From: Lacisediminihabitans changchengi
GTDB lineage: Bacteria > Actinomycetota > Actinomycetes > Actinomycetales > Microbacteriaceae
DNA length: 64,000 nt
Direction: 5' to 3'
NCBI RefSeq assembly: GCF_016634425.1
Contig: NZ_JAEPES010000005.1
Coordinates: 124,001 to 188,000, forward strand
The first letter of the stretch is position 1; every line of letters begins with the position of its first letter. Positions 8,663 to 18,104 of the stretch are shown here, piece by piece. Made by a program: the position numbers and the translations under genes. The notes beneath the pieces were generated by a model. It was not told the DNA's origin and searched no databases. It saw only the letters and a program-made list of their open reading frames with translations.

Positions 8663-10279
8663 ATGGAAGAACAGGGGAATCCGGGAGTAACCACCTCGGA
8701 TGAATCACTCGTGTTGCTGGCGCGCGCCGGTGACCGGGGCGCGTTTGCCGAACTCTGGCGTCGTCACGCCAGGTCGGGCATGCGCGTTGCGCGACAGTTC
8801 ACGTCCAGCAGCGAAGCCGACGACCTCGTGTCGGAGGCGTACGCGCGCATCTACCAGCGCGTGCTCGCCGGGGGCGGTCCCGATGGCGCCTTCCGTCCAT
8901 ATCTCTACACGACCATCCGCAACCTCGCCGCCCGGTGGGGCTCCTCCAACCGCAGCATCGCGGTCGAAGACATCGGCGAGTTCGAGGATGTCGTCGAGGG
9001 CGACGATCCCGCAACCGTCGCCCTCGATCGCACCCTGACCGCCCGTGCCTTCCGTAGTCTGCCGGAGCGCTGGCAGTCCGTGCTCTGGTACACCGAGGTC
9101 GAGGGTATGGACCCGCACGAGGTCGCTCCGATCATGGGGCTCAGTGCCAACGGCGTCGCGGCGCTCTCGTATCGCGCCCGTGAGGGGCTCCGCAAGGCCT
9201 GGCTGCAGGCGCACGTCTCCGATGCCACGGCCGCCGGGGATTGTCGCTGGACGATCGAGCGACTCGGCGATCACGCGCGGCGCGGGCTCAGCGCGCGCGA
9301 GGAAGGCCGCGTGGTCACCCACCTCGCCGGCTGCACCAAATGCAGCATCATCTACGAAGAGGTGGATGACGTCGGCTCGCGCCTCGCGCTGGTGATGCTG
9401 CCGCTCATCCTGGGCGGCGGCGTCGGCGGCGCCATGCTCGCCTCCATGAGTGCGCCCGGCGGCGCGATGGCGGCAACGGCCGCCACCACGGCGATGCCTC
9501 CGGCTTTCCTCGCCACGTCGGCGGCCGTCACGGCGCCCGCGGTCGCGACCGGACTCACTGCGGCAGCCGTCAGCGCTCCGCTCGTCGGCGTGCTCTCCTT
9601 CGCGCTCGCGGTTTCCGGCGGGCTCGCCGTCACGGCGGCAGCGCAGCCGGCTGCACCCGAGCACGTGGCGGCGGCATCCGTCTCCGAACAGGTCGCAACG
9701 GATGCAGGGGTCGCCCCACTCGAGACCGCCCAGCCCAGTCCCGACTCCCTCGCTCTCCCTGCGGCCGCACCGAGCCCCAGTGCGGTTCCCGGCGCAGCCG
9801 ACTCCCTCGTGGGTGCTCTCGCCCCCGGCGTGGGGGACACCCTTGCCGGGGCGGGTAACTCGGTGAACGGCGTGGTCGGCGGCGTCGGCTCGACCGTTGA
9901 CGGAGTGATCGGCGGGGTGGTAGGCGGAGTCGGCGGTGCCGTCGGCGCGATCTTGCCCGGGACGAACATCGGTCCAGGTCCGGTGCCCGAACACTCGGCG
10001 CCGGCTGGCGTGGCCGGGGCGAACGTCGCGCTGGATCTCAGCGGCAAAGGCACGCCAGGCGCGAAGGTCTCGGTGCAGGCCGCGGGAATCGTCTACGCGA
10101 CCACAACGGTGGGACTCGACGGTCGTTGGGCCGTGCACATCTCGGCGCTGCCAGCCGCAACGGGCAGCCTGCAGGTGAATCAGACTCTGGTGAGCCTGCT
10201 CGGAATCGACCTGCTCACCGTGCCGCTGTCGGTGCTCTCCAACAGCCTCGGCATCACCCTCGACGGCCTAGGTCTCTGA
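8663..10279 (+). CDS. ECF-type RNA polymerase sigma factor with fused zinc-finger, hydrophobic segments and beta-rich C-terminal tail
   Basis: About 538 residues, far longer than a normal ECF sigma factor (about 200). Region 2 (about residues 13-75) contains AFAELWRRHARSGMRVARQF and DDLVSEAYARIYQ; region 4 (about 105-165) contains LPERWQSVLWYTEVEG and a helix-turn-helix. Then comes HLAGCTKC, which matches the HxxxCxxC zinc motif of ZAS anti-sigma factors, then a hydrophobic segment (LALVMLPLILGGG), an Ala-rich stretch, a second hydrophobic segment (LVGVLSFALAVSGGLAV), a Gly/Val-rich repeat region and a final beta-rich, Ig-like tail. Inference: a self-inhibiting, membrane-attached sigma factor. 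Topology of the tail is uncertain because two hydrophobic segments are present. ATG 8663 follows GGGGGAT; a GTG at 8648 is an alternative start. Confidence 0.85.
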   Translation: MEEQGNPGVTTSDESLVLLARAGDRGAFAELWRRHARSGMRVARQFTSSSEADDLVSEAYARIYQRVLAGGGPDGAFRPYLYTTIRNLAARWGSSNRSIAVEDIGEFEDVVEGDDPATVALDRTLTARAFRSLPERWQSVLWYTEVEGMDPHEVAPIMGLSANGVAALSYRAREGLRKAWLQAHVSDATAAGDCRWTIERLGDHARRGLSAREEGRVVTHLAGCTKCSIIYEEVDDVGSRLALVMLPLILGGGVGGAMLASMSAPGGAMAATAATTAMPPAFLATSAAVTAPAVATGLTAAAVSAPLVGVLSFALAVSGGLAVTAAAQPAAPEHVAAASVSEQVATDAGVAPLETAQPSPDSLALPAAAPSPSAVPGAADSLVGALAPGVGDTLAGAGNSVNGVVGGVGSTVDGVIGGVVGGVGGAVGAILPGTNIGPGPVPEHSAPAGVAGANVALDLSGKGTPGAKVSVQAAGIVYATTTVGLDGRWAVHISALPAATGSLQVNQTLVSLLGIDLLTVPLSVLSNSLGITLDGLGL

Positions 10280-10302
10280 CCGCCAGCCGGTCGAACGCAG
10301 CA

Positions 10303-10385
10303 TCCGCCAACAGGACCACGTCGCTACTTCGTCCGCCAACAGGATGGATTCGGGACTTTCCGCCACCCCATCCTGTTGACTGCAG
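10303..10385 (+). repeat. 83-bp dispersed repeat, copy A (solitary)
   Basis: Same length, without gaps, as the copies at 42602-42684 and 43715-43797. Layout: TCCGCCAACAGG at positions 1-12, the same 12-mer again at 30-41, and the inverted box CCTGTTGACTGCAG at the end. The direct and inverted boxes can pair as CAACAGG/CCTGTTG. This copy has no nuclease gene beside it. Confidence 0.85.
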
Positions 10386-10665
10386 GCCCGCTGAGCTCAC
10401 GCCGACGTAACCGACCCAGTGCAGGGCGTGCTCCGGTCAACTCGCACAGACCCCAGCAACGCACGGATGTCCGTGAGATTTTTTTCCGAATCCGCGTCAT
10501 AGACAGACCAGTCGGGCCTCTCTTTCACTAGGAACGTGAATGAGCGTTCCTCCCGTTGGGGACAGAGGCCCTCGGGATGACACGACCGGGGGGTCACATG
10601 ACCTGGCGTCGAGTGCTCCGCCCAGGGAGCAGGCGATGCCAGAGCACCACCTAGCAGGTGCACCG

Positions 10666-10711
10666 AAAAAAGATCGCCGTCAGCTCTTCGGGTGGGCTGA
10701 CGGCGATCTTT
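10666..10711 (-). terminator. Rho-independent terminator of the sdh operon
   Basis: On the minus strand the perfect stem AAGATCGCCGTCAGC / GCTGACGGCGATCTT is followed by a run of six T. It starts 20 bases after the sdhB stop. A shorter T-run on the plus side may let it also stop transcription from the sigma factor gene. Confidence 0.92.
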
Positions 10712-10730
10712 CGTGCCGGTGGGGCCGTTG

Positions 10731-11486
10731 TTACGGCGTTCCCCGCAGAACCGCGGCCTTGACCTCGGCGATCGCCTGGGTCACCTGGATGCCGCGCGGG
10801 CAGGCATCCGTGCAGTTGAAGGTGGTGCGGCAGCGCCAGACGCCCTCTTTGTCGTTGAGGATGTCGAGGCGCACGCTCGCACCCTCGTCACGCGAGTCGA
10901 AGATGAAGCGGTGGGCGTTGACGATCGCTGCCGGCCCGAAGTACTGGCCGTCGGTCCAGAACACCGGGCAGCTCGACGTGCACGCCGCGCACAGGATGCA
11001 CTTGGTGGTGTCGTCGAAGCGCGCGCGCTCGACCGGGCTCTGCAGGCGCTCCTTCTCGGGCTTCGATGAGGCGATGAGGAACGGCTGCACCTCCTTGAAG
11101 CTCTCGAAGAAGGGGTCCATGTTGACGATCAGGTCTTTCTCCAGCGGGAGTCCCTTGATCGCCTCGACGTAGACCGGCTTAGACAGGTCGAGGTCTTTCA
11201 GCAGCGTCTTGCAGGCGAGACGATTGCGCCCGTTGATGCGCATCGCGTCGGAGCCGCACACCCCGTGCGCGCACGAGCGACGGAAGGTGAGCGAGGCATC
11301 TTGCTCCCACTTGATCTTGTGCAGAGCGTCGAGCACGCGGTCGGTGCCCTGCATGACCACGGTGAAGTCTTCCCAGCGCGGCTCGGCATCCACCTCCGGA
11401 TCGAAGCGGCGGATGATGAGGGTCGCCGTGAAGGTCGGAACCTCTTCCGGCACCGTGGGCTTGTTCTCCAGGACTGCGGTACTCAT
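10731..11486 (-). CDS. sdhB: Succinate dehydrogenase iron-sulfur subunit
   Basis: Electron-transfer subunit of succinate dehydrogenase (complex II), on the cytoplasmic face of the membrane. The 2Fe-2S ligands are in RSCAHGVCGSDAM followed by RLAC; the C-terminal ferredoxin domain has CILCAACTSSCP and CTDACPRGI for the 4Fe-4S and 3Fe-4S clusters. The 251-residue length is typical. It is the last gene of sdhCDAB, 4 bases after sdhA, and is followed by a strong terminator. Confidence 0.97.
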   Translation of the reverse strand: MSTAVLENKPTVPEEVPTFTATLIIRRFDPEVDAEPRWEDFTVVMQGTDRVLDALHKIKWEQDASLTFRRSCAHGVCGSDAMRINGRNRLACKTLLKDLDLSKPVYVEAIKGLPLEKDLIVNMDPFFESFKEVQPFLIASSKPEKERLQSPVERARFDDTTKCILCAACTSSCPVFWTDGQYFGPAAIVNAHRFIFDSRDEGASVRLDILNDKEGVWRCRTTFNCTDACPRGIQVTQAIAEVKAAVLRGTP

Positions 11487-11490
11487 CAGG

Positions 11491-13296
11491 TCAGTACTTT
11501 CTCTCCATCGGAGGGTAATTGGTGATCACGACCGGCTTCCAGTCGAGACGGATGTGGTCGCCCGCGTGAGCGGACTCCGGGTCACCGATGCGATACGCCA
11601 TCGAGTGCACCAGGAAGTTCTTGTCGTCGCGCTCCGGGTAGTCCTCGCGCATGTGGCCGCCGCGGCTCTCCAGGCGGGCACGGGCCGAGAACACCAGCAC
11701 CTCGGCGAGGTCGAGCAGGAAGCCGAGCTCGATCGCCTCGAGCAGGTCGGTGTTGAAGCGCTTGCCCTTGTCTTGCAGGGCGATGTTGCGGTAGCGGGCG
11801 CGGAGCTTCTCGATGAGTTCCGTCACCTCCTGCAGCGACTCGTCGGTGCGGAAGATCTGGGCGTTGCGGTCCATCGAGACCTGAAGCTCCTGGCGGATAG
11901 CGGCGATGCGCTCTGTGCCATTGCCGCTCTTGACCATCTCGAGGATGTTCAAAACGCCGCGGGCGGGGTCGGGAGGCAGCGGCACGAACTCTGCCGTCTT
12001 CACGTACGCGACCGCGTTTCTGCCCGCGCGCTTGCCGAACACGTTGATGTCGAGCAGCGAGTTGGTTCCGAGCCGGTTGGAGCCGTGAACGCTGACGCAG
12101 GCGCACTCGCCCGCGGCGTACAGGCCGGGCACGACCTCGGTGTTGCTACGCAGCACCTCGGCGTCGGTGTTGGTCGGGATGCCGCCCATCGCGTAGTGCG
12201 CGGTCGGCAGCACCGGGACGGGCTCCGTGTACGGCTCCACCCCCAGGTAGGTGCGCGCGAATTCGGTGATGTCCGGGAGCTTTTCGTCGATGACGGCCGG
12301 CTCGAGGTGGGTGATGTCGAGGTAGAGGTAGTCCTGATTCGGGCCAGCGCCGCGACCCTCGCGAATCTCCGTCGCCATCGACCTCGCGACGATATCGCGC
12401 GGTGCCAGGTCTTTCAGGGTCGGCGTATAGCGCTCCATGAAGCGCTCGCCCGAGGCGTTGCGCAGGATCGCGCCCTCACCACGTGCCGCTTCGGAGAGCA
12501 GGATGCCGAGGCCGGCCAGGCCGGTCGGGTGAAACTGGAAGAACTCCATGTCTTCGAGCGGCAGGCCCTTGCGCCAGATGATGCCGACGCCGTCACCGGT
12601 GAGGGTGTGGGCGTTGGAGGTGGTCTTGAAGATCTTGCCGAAGCCGCCCGTGGCGAAGACGATCGCCTTGGCCTGGAAGACGTGGAGTTCGCCGGTGGCG
12701 AGCTCGTAGGCGACCACACCGGAGGGCTGCTCGACGCCATCCACCTCGGTCATCACCATGTCGAGAACGTAGAACTCGTTGAAGAAGTTGATACCGAGCC
12801 TGACGCAGTTCTGGAACAGCGTCTGCAGGATCATGTGGCCGGTGCGGTCGGCCGCGTAGCAGGCGCGACGCACGGGAGCCTTGCCGTGCTCACGGGTGTG
12901 ACCGCCGAAGCGACGCTGGTCGATCTTGCCGTCGGGGGTTCGGTTGAACGGCAGCCCCATGTTCTCGAGGTCGTAGACCGCGTCGATCGCCTCTTTGGCG
13001 AGGATCTCCGCAGCATCCTGGTCGACCAGGTAGTCGCCGCCCTTGACGGTGTCGTAGGTGTGCCACTCCCAGTTGTCTTCCTCGACGTTGGCAAGTGCCG
13101 CCGCCATGCCGCCCTGCGCGGCACCGGTGTGCGAGCGGGTCGGGTAGAGCTTGGAGATTACCGCGACGTTGGCGTGCGGACCGGCCTCGATGGCCGCGCG
13201 CATCCCCGCGCCGCCGGCGCCGACGATGACGATGTCGAACTGGTGGTAGTGCACCCCGTCGACGGTGGACACGGTGCCTGCTGCGTCTGCTCCCAT
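11491..13296 (-). CDS. sdhA: Succinate dehydrogenase flavoprotein subunit
   Basis: Catalytic FAD subunit that oxidises succinate to fumarate. The N-terminal dinucleotide fold is [33 protein letters not shown] contains the histidine that carries covalent FAD; the substrate region includes [14 protein letters not shown] and the C-terminal third has [13 protein letters not shown]. Length is 601 residues from ATG 13296. The frame extends upstream of this ATG, but that part overlaps sdhD and has no family match. It sits two bases after the sdhD stop in sdhCDAB. Confidence 0.97.
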   Translation of the reverse strand: MGADAAGTVSTVDGVHYHQFDIVIVGAGGAGMRAAIEAGPHANVAVISKLYPTRSHTGAAQGGMAAALANVEEDNWEWHTYDTVKGGDYLVDQDAAEILAKEAIDAVYDLENMGLPFNRTPDGKIDQRRFGGHTREHGKAPVRRACYAADRTGHMILQTLFQNCVRLGINFFNEFYVLDMVMTEVDGVEQPSGVVAYELATGELHVFQAKAIVFATGGFGKIFKTTSNAHTLTGDGVGIIWRKGLPLEDMEFFQFHPTGLAGLGILLSEAARGEGAILRNASGERFMERYTPTLKDLAPRDIVARSMATEIREGRGAGPNQDYLYLDITHLEPAVIDEKLPDITEFARTYLGVEPYTEPVPVLPTAHYAMGGIPTNTDAEVLRSNTEVVPGLYAAGECACVSVHGSNRLGTNSLLDINVFGKRAGRNAVAYVKTAEFVPLPPDPARGVLNILEMVKSGNGTERIAAIRQELQVSMDRNAQIFRTDESLQEVTELIEKLRARYRNIALQDKGKRFNTDLLEAIELGFLLDLAEVLVFSARARLESRGGHMREDYPERDDKNFLVHSMAYRIGDPESAHAGDHIRLDWKPVVITNYPPMERKY

Positions 13297-13298
13297 TA

Positions 13299-13748
13299 CT
13301 AGTTGGCCGGGCAGAACGACGGGAGGAGATCGGCGGGAGCGCCGGCAGGACAGGGGTCGAAGGTGTAGATCACAAGGGTTCCCAGCAGGATGAGGACGAT
13401 GGTGGCGGCAAGAAGCGCGCCCTTGAAGATGATTCGGAGGGTTCGGTTGTTGGCGTAGTCGTTGACGATGGTGCGCATGCCGTTCGCGCCGTGGATAAGC
13501 GCGAGCCAGAGTAGGAGCGTGTCCCAGATCTGCCAGAACGGCTGCGAGAGCTTTCCGCCGACGAAGCCGAAGTCGATCGCCTTGACGCCTTCGCCGGCGA
13601 CCAGGTTGACGAACAGGTGGCCGAAGATGAGGACGACCAGCACGACGCCGCTCGCCCGCATGTAGATCCAGCCCCACTTCTCGATGTTGAAGCGGCGGTG
13701 CCGGCGCACACCCTGGGGCGCGCGAGGGGTCTCGATGGTGACGCTCAT
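13299..13748 (-). CDS. sdhD: Succinate dehydrogenase hydrophobic membrane anchor subunit
   Basis: A 149-residue membrane anchor of complex II with three predicted spans (about [31 protein letters not shown] and [18 protein letters not shown]). Histidines in FGHLF and ALIHGANG are candidate haem/quinone-site ligands. GGAGGGGAG before ATG 13748 is a strong ribosome binding site; a GTG two codons upstream overlaps the sdhC stop and is less likely. Position between sdhC and sdhA supports the call, since these anchors diverge strongly in sequence. Confidence 0.9.
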   Translation of the reverse strand: MSVTIETPRAPQGVRRHRRFNIEKWGWIYMRASGVVLVVLIFGHLFVNLVAGEGVKAIDFGFVGGKLSQPFWQIWDTLLLWLALIHGANGMRTIVNDYANNRTLRIIFKGALLAATIVLILLGTLVIYTFDPCPAGAPADLLPSFCPAN

Positions 13749-13750
13749 GA

Positions 13751-14203
13751 TCACTCCCCTCCGAAGATGTGCATCAGTTGACGGGGGAGGAATCCGGCCA
13801 TCAACACGACCCAGATGCCGATGACGATCCAGAACATCAGGCGCTGGTGCTTGGTGCCCCAGCCCCAGAAGTCGATCAGGATGATGCGCAGTCCGTTGAG
13901 CGCGTGGAACCCGATCGCGGCGACCAGGCCGGCTTCACCGAGACCCATGATCGGCGTCTTGTACTGGTCGATCACGGCGTTGTACGCCTCGGGGCTGACC
14001 CGCACCAGCGAGGTGTCGAGGATGTGGACCAGCAGGAAGAAGAAGATCGCGACGCCGGTGATGCGGTGGAGTACCCACGACCACATTCCCTCACGACCCC
14101 GGTACAGCGTGCCGCGCGGAACCCGCGGGGCGGAAATCGTAGGCACTGGGTAGCTTTTCTCTGGCTGCGGTGCGGCCAGGGACCCCGTCGATTTCTCAGA
14201 CAC
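13751..14203 (-). CDS. sdhC: Succinate dehydrogenase cytochrome b556 subunit
   Basis: A 150-residue anchor subunit of complex II. After a polar N-terminus the sequence [31 protein letters not shown] is the SdhC signature (cited in two parts: the Ser/Arg quinone site in SWVLHRITG, and the haem histidine in LLVHILD). Two further spans follow. The GTG start at 14203 directly follows AAGGAGGGGG, so the 31-codon upstream extension is rejected. It is the first gene of sdhCDAB. Confidence 0.92.
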   Translation of the reverse strand: MSEKSTGSLAAPQPEKSYPVPTISAPRVPRGTLYRGREGMWSWVLHRITGVAIFFFLLVHILDTSLVRVSPEAYNAVIDQYKTPIMGLGEAGLVAAIGFHALNGLRIILIDFWGWGTKHQRLMFWIVIGIWVVLMAGFLPRQLMHIFGGE

Positions 14204-14313
14204 GAGCACCCCCTCCTTGGCGTGACTCAGCCCTGCGCTGCAGGGCGGCGACCGTTCGTGGCGAACACTGCCTAGTCTATTGCCGCCCCCTGACAATCGC
14301 TGCCAAGGGCAAC

Positions 14314-15471
14314 CTAAATAGCTCGGGATCGAGATACTTTGCGGGCCGGGCGTCCGGCCGCGATCACCGTGTCGTAGTGCTCAACCAACTCCGAGCACAC
14401 CGACGCCCAACTTCGGTCGATCACGCTGCGCCGCCCGGCCTCGCCCATCCGCAGGCGGAGGGCCGGGTCATCCGTCAGCGTGCGCACCGCGTTGCGCAGC
14501 CCGCGGTCGTCCCCGGGTTGGTAGAGAAAGCCGTCGTGGGAGCTGTCGACCAGGTCGATCGGGCCGCCGATGCGAGGAGCGACCACGGGAAGACCGGCGG
14601 CGTGAGCTTCCTGCACGGTCTGGCCGAACGTCTCCTCCGTGCCCGGAGTGAGAAAGACGTCGAATGCGGCGTAGGCGGTCGCGAGCTCGGTTCCGGTGCG
14701 CTGGCCGAGCCAACTGATCGGCATGCCGCGCAGGCGCCGCTCGAGCTGCGGGCGGGAGGGGCCATCGCCGACCACGGCGAAGCGCACTCGGCGAAGTCCC
14801 CGCAGAGCGCCGAGACGCTCGAGCTGCTTCTCTGGAGCCAGCCGACCGACGTATCCCACGACGGTCTCCCTGCTGCCCAGACCTACGCCCAACTGCTCCC
14901 GCAGGGCGAGCGCCGCCGGGGTGAGGCGGTTGCGCGGGTGGTAGCTCTCCAGATCGACCCCGCGTCCCCACCGTTCCACCCGCTCGATGCCCGCCAGCGC
15001 CAGATCGCGCATAGATGCCGTTGACGGCGCCAGCGTGAGATCGGCCTGATCGTGCACCCAGCGCACCAGGCGCCAGGCCAAGCCCGTCGTGGCACGCAGG
15101 TGGTTGCGGCGGGCGTACCCCGCGACATCCGTCTGAAAGATGGCGACGCTCGGCACCCCGAGCCGTCCGGCCGCGGCCATCGCCTGTGCGCCGAGAAGAA
15201 AGGGGGATGCCGCGTGCACGACGTCGGGACGGAACGCGGCAAGCAGGGAGTGCACCTGCGGGCTCGGCAGCCCCACCGGAAACTGCCGGTAGGCGAAGGC
15301 GGGCACCTCGTGCACCGGGAAGCCGGCATATTCACGCGGGGCTCCGGCTGCGGGCGAGATCACGATCGCCTCGTGTCCTTCGGCCCGGAGGTGGTCGAGC
15401 ACCTTGCAGACGCTCGTCGTCACCCCGTTCAGGGTGGGGAGGAAACTCTCGCTGACGACAGCTACTCGCAT
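14314..15471 (-). CDS. GT4-family glycosyltransferase, probable GDP-mannose-dependent mannosyltransferase
   Basis: A 385-residue GT-B glycosyltransferase. The N-terminal half starts MRVAVVSESFLPTLNGV, the usual start of the actinobacterial MgtA/PimB-like group. The donor-binding half has VGYVGRLAPEKQLERL, FAVVGDGPSRPQLE and the ExFGxxxxE motif as TEETFGQTVQEAHAAGLPVVAP. By similarity to these groups it would add mannose to a lipid or wall glycolipid, and its divergent neighbour is manC, which makes GDP-mannose; both points are inference for the substrate. Confidence 0.85.
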   Translation of the reverse strand: MRVAVVSESFLPTLNGVTTSVCKVLDHLRAEGHEAIVISPAAGAPREYAGFPVHEVPAFAYRQFPVGLPSPQVHSLLAAFRPDVVHAASPFLLGAQAMAAAGRLGVPSVAIFQTDVAGYARRNHLRATTGLAWRLVRWVHDQADLTLAPSTASMRDLALAGIERVERWGRGVDLESYHPRNRLTPAALALREQLGVGLGSRETVVGYVGRLAPEKQLERLGALRGLRRVRFAVVGDGPSRPQLERRLRGMPISWLGQRTGTELATAYAAFDVFLTPGTEETFGQTVQEAHAAGLPVVAPRIGGPIDLVDSSHDGFLYQPGDDRGLRNAVRTLTDDPALRLRMGEAGRRSVIDRSWASVCSELVEHYDTVIAAGRPARKVSRSRAI

Positions 15472-15583
15472 GGGTGCGCCTCTCGCTCGTGCTCACGCTA
15501 TGCGGTGTGGCGGCCAGCGCCGATGGAGCACGGATGAACGGGTGGTGAAGGCTCCGCAAGCATCATTCGTTAGGGTGGTCGGC

Positions 15584-16702
15584 ATGGCACACCGTGGCGC
15601 ACTCGACCGTTTTTACAGCGTCATCCCCGCCGGTGGCATCGGCTCGAGGCTCTGGCCGCTGTCACGGGCGGATGCGCCGAAGTTCCTGCACGACCTGACC
15701 GGCTCCGGCAGCACGCTGTTGCGCGCAACCTGGGATCGTCTGGTTCCGCTGTCCGGTCCCGATCGGATCATGGTCGTGACCGGTCGCGCCCACCGGGCCG
15801 CGGTCGAGGCGCAGCTGCCCGATCTCGAGGACCTCAACGTCGTGCTCGAGAGCGAGCCGAAAGACTCCACGGCTGCCATCGGGTTGGCGGCTGCCATCCT
15901 CTATCACCGCGACCCCGAGGTCATCATCGGCTCGTTCGCCGCCGACCACGTCATCAACGACCGCCGAGGCTTCAAGCGTGCAGTAATCGAGGCGGCTGCG
16001 GCCGCTGATGCCGGGTATATCGCGACCATCGGCATCACCCCGACCGAGCCGGCCATCGGCTTCGGCTACATCCGCTGCGGACACGCGCTGGACATCCCGT
16101 CTGCCCCGAGCGCCGTGATGGCGGACTCCTTCGTCGAGAAGCCGGACCTAGAAACGGCGGAGGCGTACCTCGCCGAGGGTAATTACCTCTGGAACGGCGG
16201 AATGTTCATCTCCCGCGCCGACGTGCTGCTCAAACAGCTCGGCGAGAGCCGCCCGGAGCTGGTGGCGGGACTGACCAGGCTGGCCGAGGCGTGGGACACC
16301 CCCGAGCGCGGCGCCGTCGTCGACCAGGTCTGGCCGCTGCTCGAGAAGATCGCGATCGACTACACCGTGGCGGAGCCCGCGGCTGCGGCCGGACGGTTGG
16401 TCGTCATCCCGGGAGATTTCGACTGGGATGACGTCGGCGACTTCGCCGCAATCGCCAAGCTGCACTCGGCCGGCCGTAAGTCAGACCTCGCCATCCTGGG
16501 GGAGAACGCGCGCGTGCTCGCCGACTCGTCCACCGGCGTCGTCGTCGCGCAGAGTGGTCGTCTGATCTCGCTGATCGGCGTGACCGACATCGTCGTGGTC
16601 GACACTCCCGACGCCCTTCTCGTCACGACCAGTGCCAATGCTCAGCGGGTGAAGGCCGTCGTCGATGCGCTCAAACTCTCCGGGCGGAACGACGTTCTCT
16701 GA
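15584..16702 (+). CDS. manC: Mannose-1-phosphate guanylyltransferase
   Basis: Makes GDP-mannose from GTP and mannose 1-phosphate. The 372-residue protein has the nucleotidyltransferase signature GGIGSRLWPLSR near the N-terminus, SFAADHVI, a FVEKP motif and a NGGMFISRADVLL segment, all typical of the short GMP family without an isomerase domain. ATG 15584 gives the normal start; the longer upstream frame overlaps the divergent glycosyltransferase promoter. A 112-base shared upstream region separates it from the GT4 gene it probably supplies. Confidence 0.92.
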   Translation: MAHRGALDRFYSVIPAGGIGSRLWPLSRADAPKFLHDLTGSGSTLLRATWDRLVPLSGPDRIMVVTGRAHRAAVEAQLPDLEDLNVVLESEPKDSTAAIGLAAAILYHRDPEVIIGSFAADHVINDRRGFKRAVIEAAAAADAGYIATIGITPTEPAIGFGYIRCGHALDIPSAPSAVMADSFVEKPDLETAEAYLAEGNYLWNGGMFISRADVLLKQLGESRPELVAGLTRLAEAWDTPERGAVVDQVWPLLEKIAIDYTVAEPAAAAGRLVVIPGDFDWDDVGDFAAIAKLHSAGRKSDLAILGENARVLADSSTGVVVAQSGRLISLIGVTDIVVVDTPDALLVTTSANAQRVKAVVDALKLSGRNDVL

Positions 16703-16864
16703 CCCCGCCTCACCGGCGAATATTTCTGCCACATTTCGCGACCGTCGCAACTTGGTAACCATTGCTCGTTCGGCCGTGATCGAGGCCGATCGACGCAAGT
16801 AACATTCGGTAACCTGTGATCACTATCGCCGTGCGCTGTGCCCGGCAGCACCTTGGAGGACAAC

Positions 16865-17971
16865 TTGAGAATCACCACTCGTCGGGCCGTGTTCAGCGGT
16901 CTTGCCATGGTCGGCATCGCCGCAGTGCTCGCCGGCTGTGCGTCGGCACCCGCGAAGTCGAGCAGCTCCGGCTCTGCTTCCAAATTCCTCCCCTGCATGG
17001 TGTCTGACGCCGGTGGATTCGACGACAAGTCGTTCAACCAGTTGGGCCTCGAAGGTCTGCAGTCCGCGGCGAAGTCGCTCGGCACCACCTTCAAGAAGGC
17101 CGAATCCAACGCCGACACCGACTACGCGCCCAACATCGACGGCCTCGTGTCGGCCGGCTGCAACCTGATCATCACCGTCGGGTTCAACCTTTCCGCTGCA
17201 ACGATCACCGCGGCCAAGGCCAACCCGACGATCCAGTTCGCGATCATCGACGACGCGGCCGACGCCAACTTCGACGGCAAGACCGACGAGCCGAATATCA
17301 AGCCGATCCTGTTCGACACCGCGCAGGCCGCATACCTCGCTGGCTACGCGTCGGCCAGCTACTCGAAGACCGGCATCGTCGGCACCTTCGGTGGCCAGCA
17401 GTTCCCGACCGTCACCATCTTCATGGACGGCTTTGCCGATGGCGTCGCTGGCTACAACAAGGCCAAGAGCAAGGACGTCAAGGTCGTCGGCTGGGATGTT
17501 GCCTCGCAGAAGGGCTCCTTCACCGGCGGCTTCGAAGCGAACGACACCGCCAAGAACACGGCGCAGAACCTGATCGACCAGAACGCCGACGTCATCTTCC
17601 CGGTCGGTGGACCGATCTTCCAGAGTGCGGGTGCGGCCATCACCGACTCGAAGAAGGACATCGCGCTGCTGGGTGCTGACGCCGACGTGTTCGACACCTT
17701 CCCGACCTACGACAAGCTCTACCTGACCTCGGTGCTCAAGGGCATCGACCCGGCAGTGCAGGACGTCGTGAAGGCGACCGCCAAGCAGAAGAAGGGCACC
17801 TTCGACGACACCGCGTACGTCGGAACGCTGAAGAACAACGGAGTCGGCATCGCGCCGTTCCACGACTTCAAGGACAAGGTCAGCCCCGACCTGCAGGGCG
17901 AGCTCGACAAGCTGAAGAGCGGCATCATCGACGGTTCGATCACCGTCAAGTCCTACCTCTCGGGCAGCTAG
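16865..17971 (+). CDS. BMP-family lipoprotein, nucleoside ABC transporter substrate-binding protein
   Basis: Extracytoplasmic receptor of the nucleoside importer encoded just downstream. A twin-arginine-like start (TTRRAVFSG) leads to a hydrophobic segment and the lipobox LAGC, with Cys25 as the lipid-modified residue. The mature part shows the Bmp/PnrA pattern: DAGGFDDKSFNQ, LIITVGFNL, AIIDD, YASASYSKTGIVG and VGGPIFQSAG. The likely start is TTG 16865, five bases after GGAGG; GTG/ATG alternatives upstream lack a ribosome site. A terminator follows the gene, so the downstream ATPase and permeases may be made in lower amount than the receptor. Confidence 0.9.
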   Translation: MRITTRRAVFSGLAMVGIAAVLAGCASAPAKSSSSGSASKFLPCMVSDAGGFDDKSFNQLGLEGLQSAAKSLGTTFKKAESNADTDYAPNIDGLVSAGCNLIITVGFNLSAATITAAKANPTIQFAIIDDAADANFDGKTDEPNIKPILFDTAQAAYLAGYASASYSKTGIVGTFGGQQFPTVTIFMDGFADGVAGYNKAKSKDVKVVGWDVASQKGSFTGGFEANDTAKNTAQNLIDQNADVIFPVGGPIFQSAGAAITDSKKDIALLGADADVFDTFPTYDKLYLTSVLKGIDPAVQDVVKATAKQKKGTFDDTAYVGTLKNNGVGIAPFHDFKDKVSPDLQGELDKLKSGIIDGSITVKSYLSGS

Positions 17972-17989
17972 TCGTACTCTGAGTTATCG

Positions 17990-18031
17990 GGTCGGGGGGA
18001 CCAGCATCGCTGGTCTCCCCGACCTTCTTAA
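17990..18031 (+). terminator. Terminator (attenuator) between BMP lipoprotein and ABC ATPase
   Basis: GGTCGGGG-GGACCAG / CTGGTC-TCCCCGACC forms a strong stem with a four-base loop, followed by TTCTTA. It lies 19 bases after the lipoprotein stop. Partial read-through would explain differing levels of binding protein and membrane components. Confidence 0.85.
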
Positions 18032-18104
18032 TGATTACCGCGCTACCACCCCCGAAGACAAACGGCTCGGTCGATGACGCCCCTCGCCAGTTAGATTGGT
18101 TTCC

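Larger units (their letters stand above)
10280..10730. other. Gene-free stretch between the ECF sigma gene and sdhB
   Basis: No convincing coding frame in 451 bases between convergent genes. It holds a copy of the 83-bp dispersed repeat (10303-10385), a T-rich spot at 10481-10487 and the sdh terminator (10666-10711). GC-rich short inverted segments around 10610-10660 were seen but not recognised as a known RNA. Confidence 0.7.

Noticed and set aside
11209..13302. Plus-strand frame of about 697 codons opposite sdhB and sdhA
   Set aside because: It is an antisense shadow of clearly identified sdh genes, with low-complexity composition.
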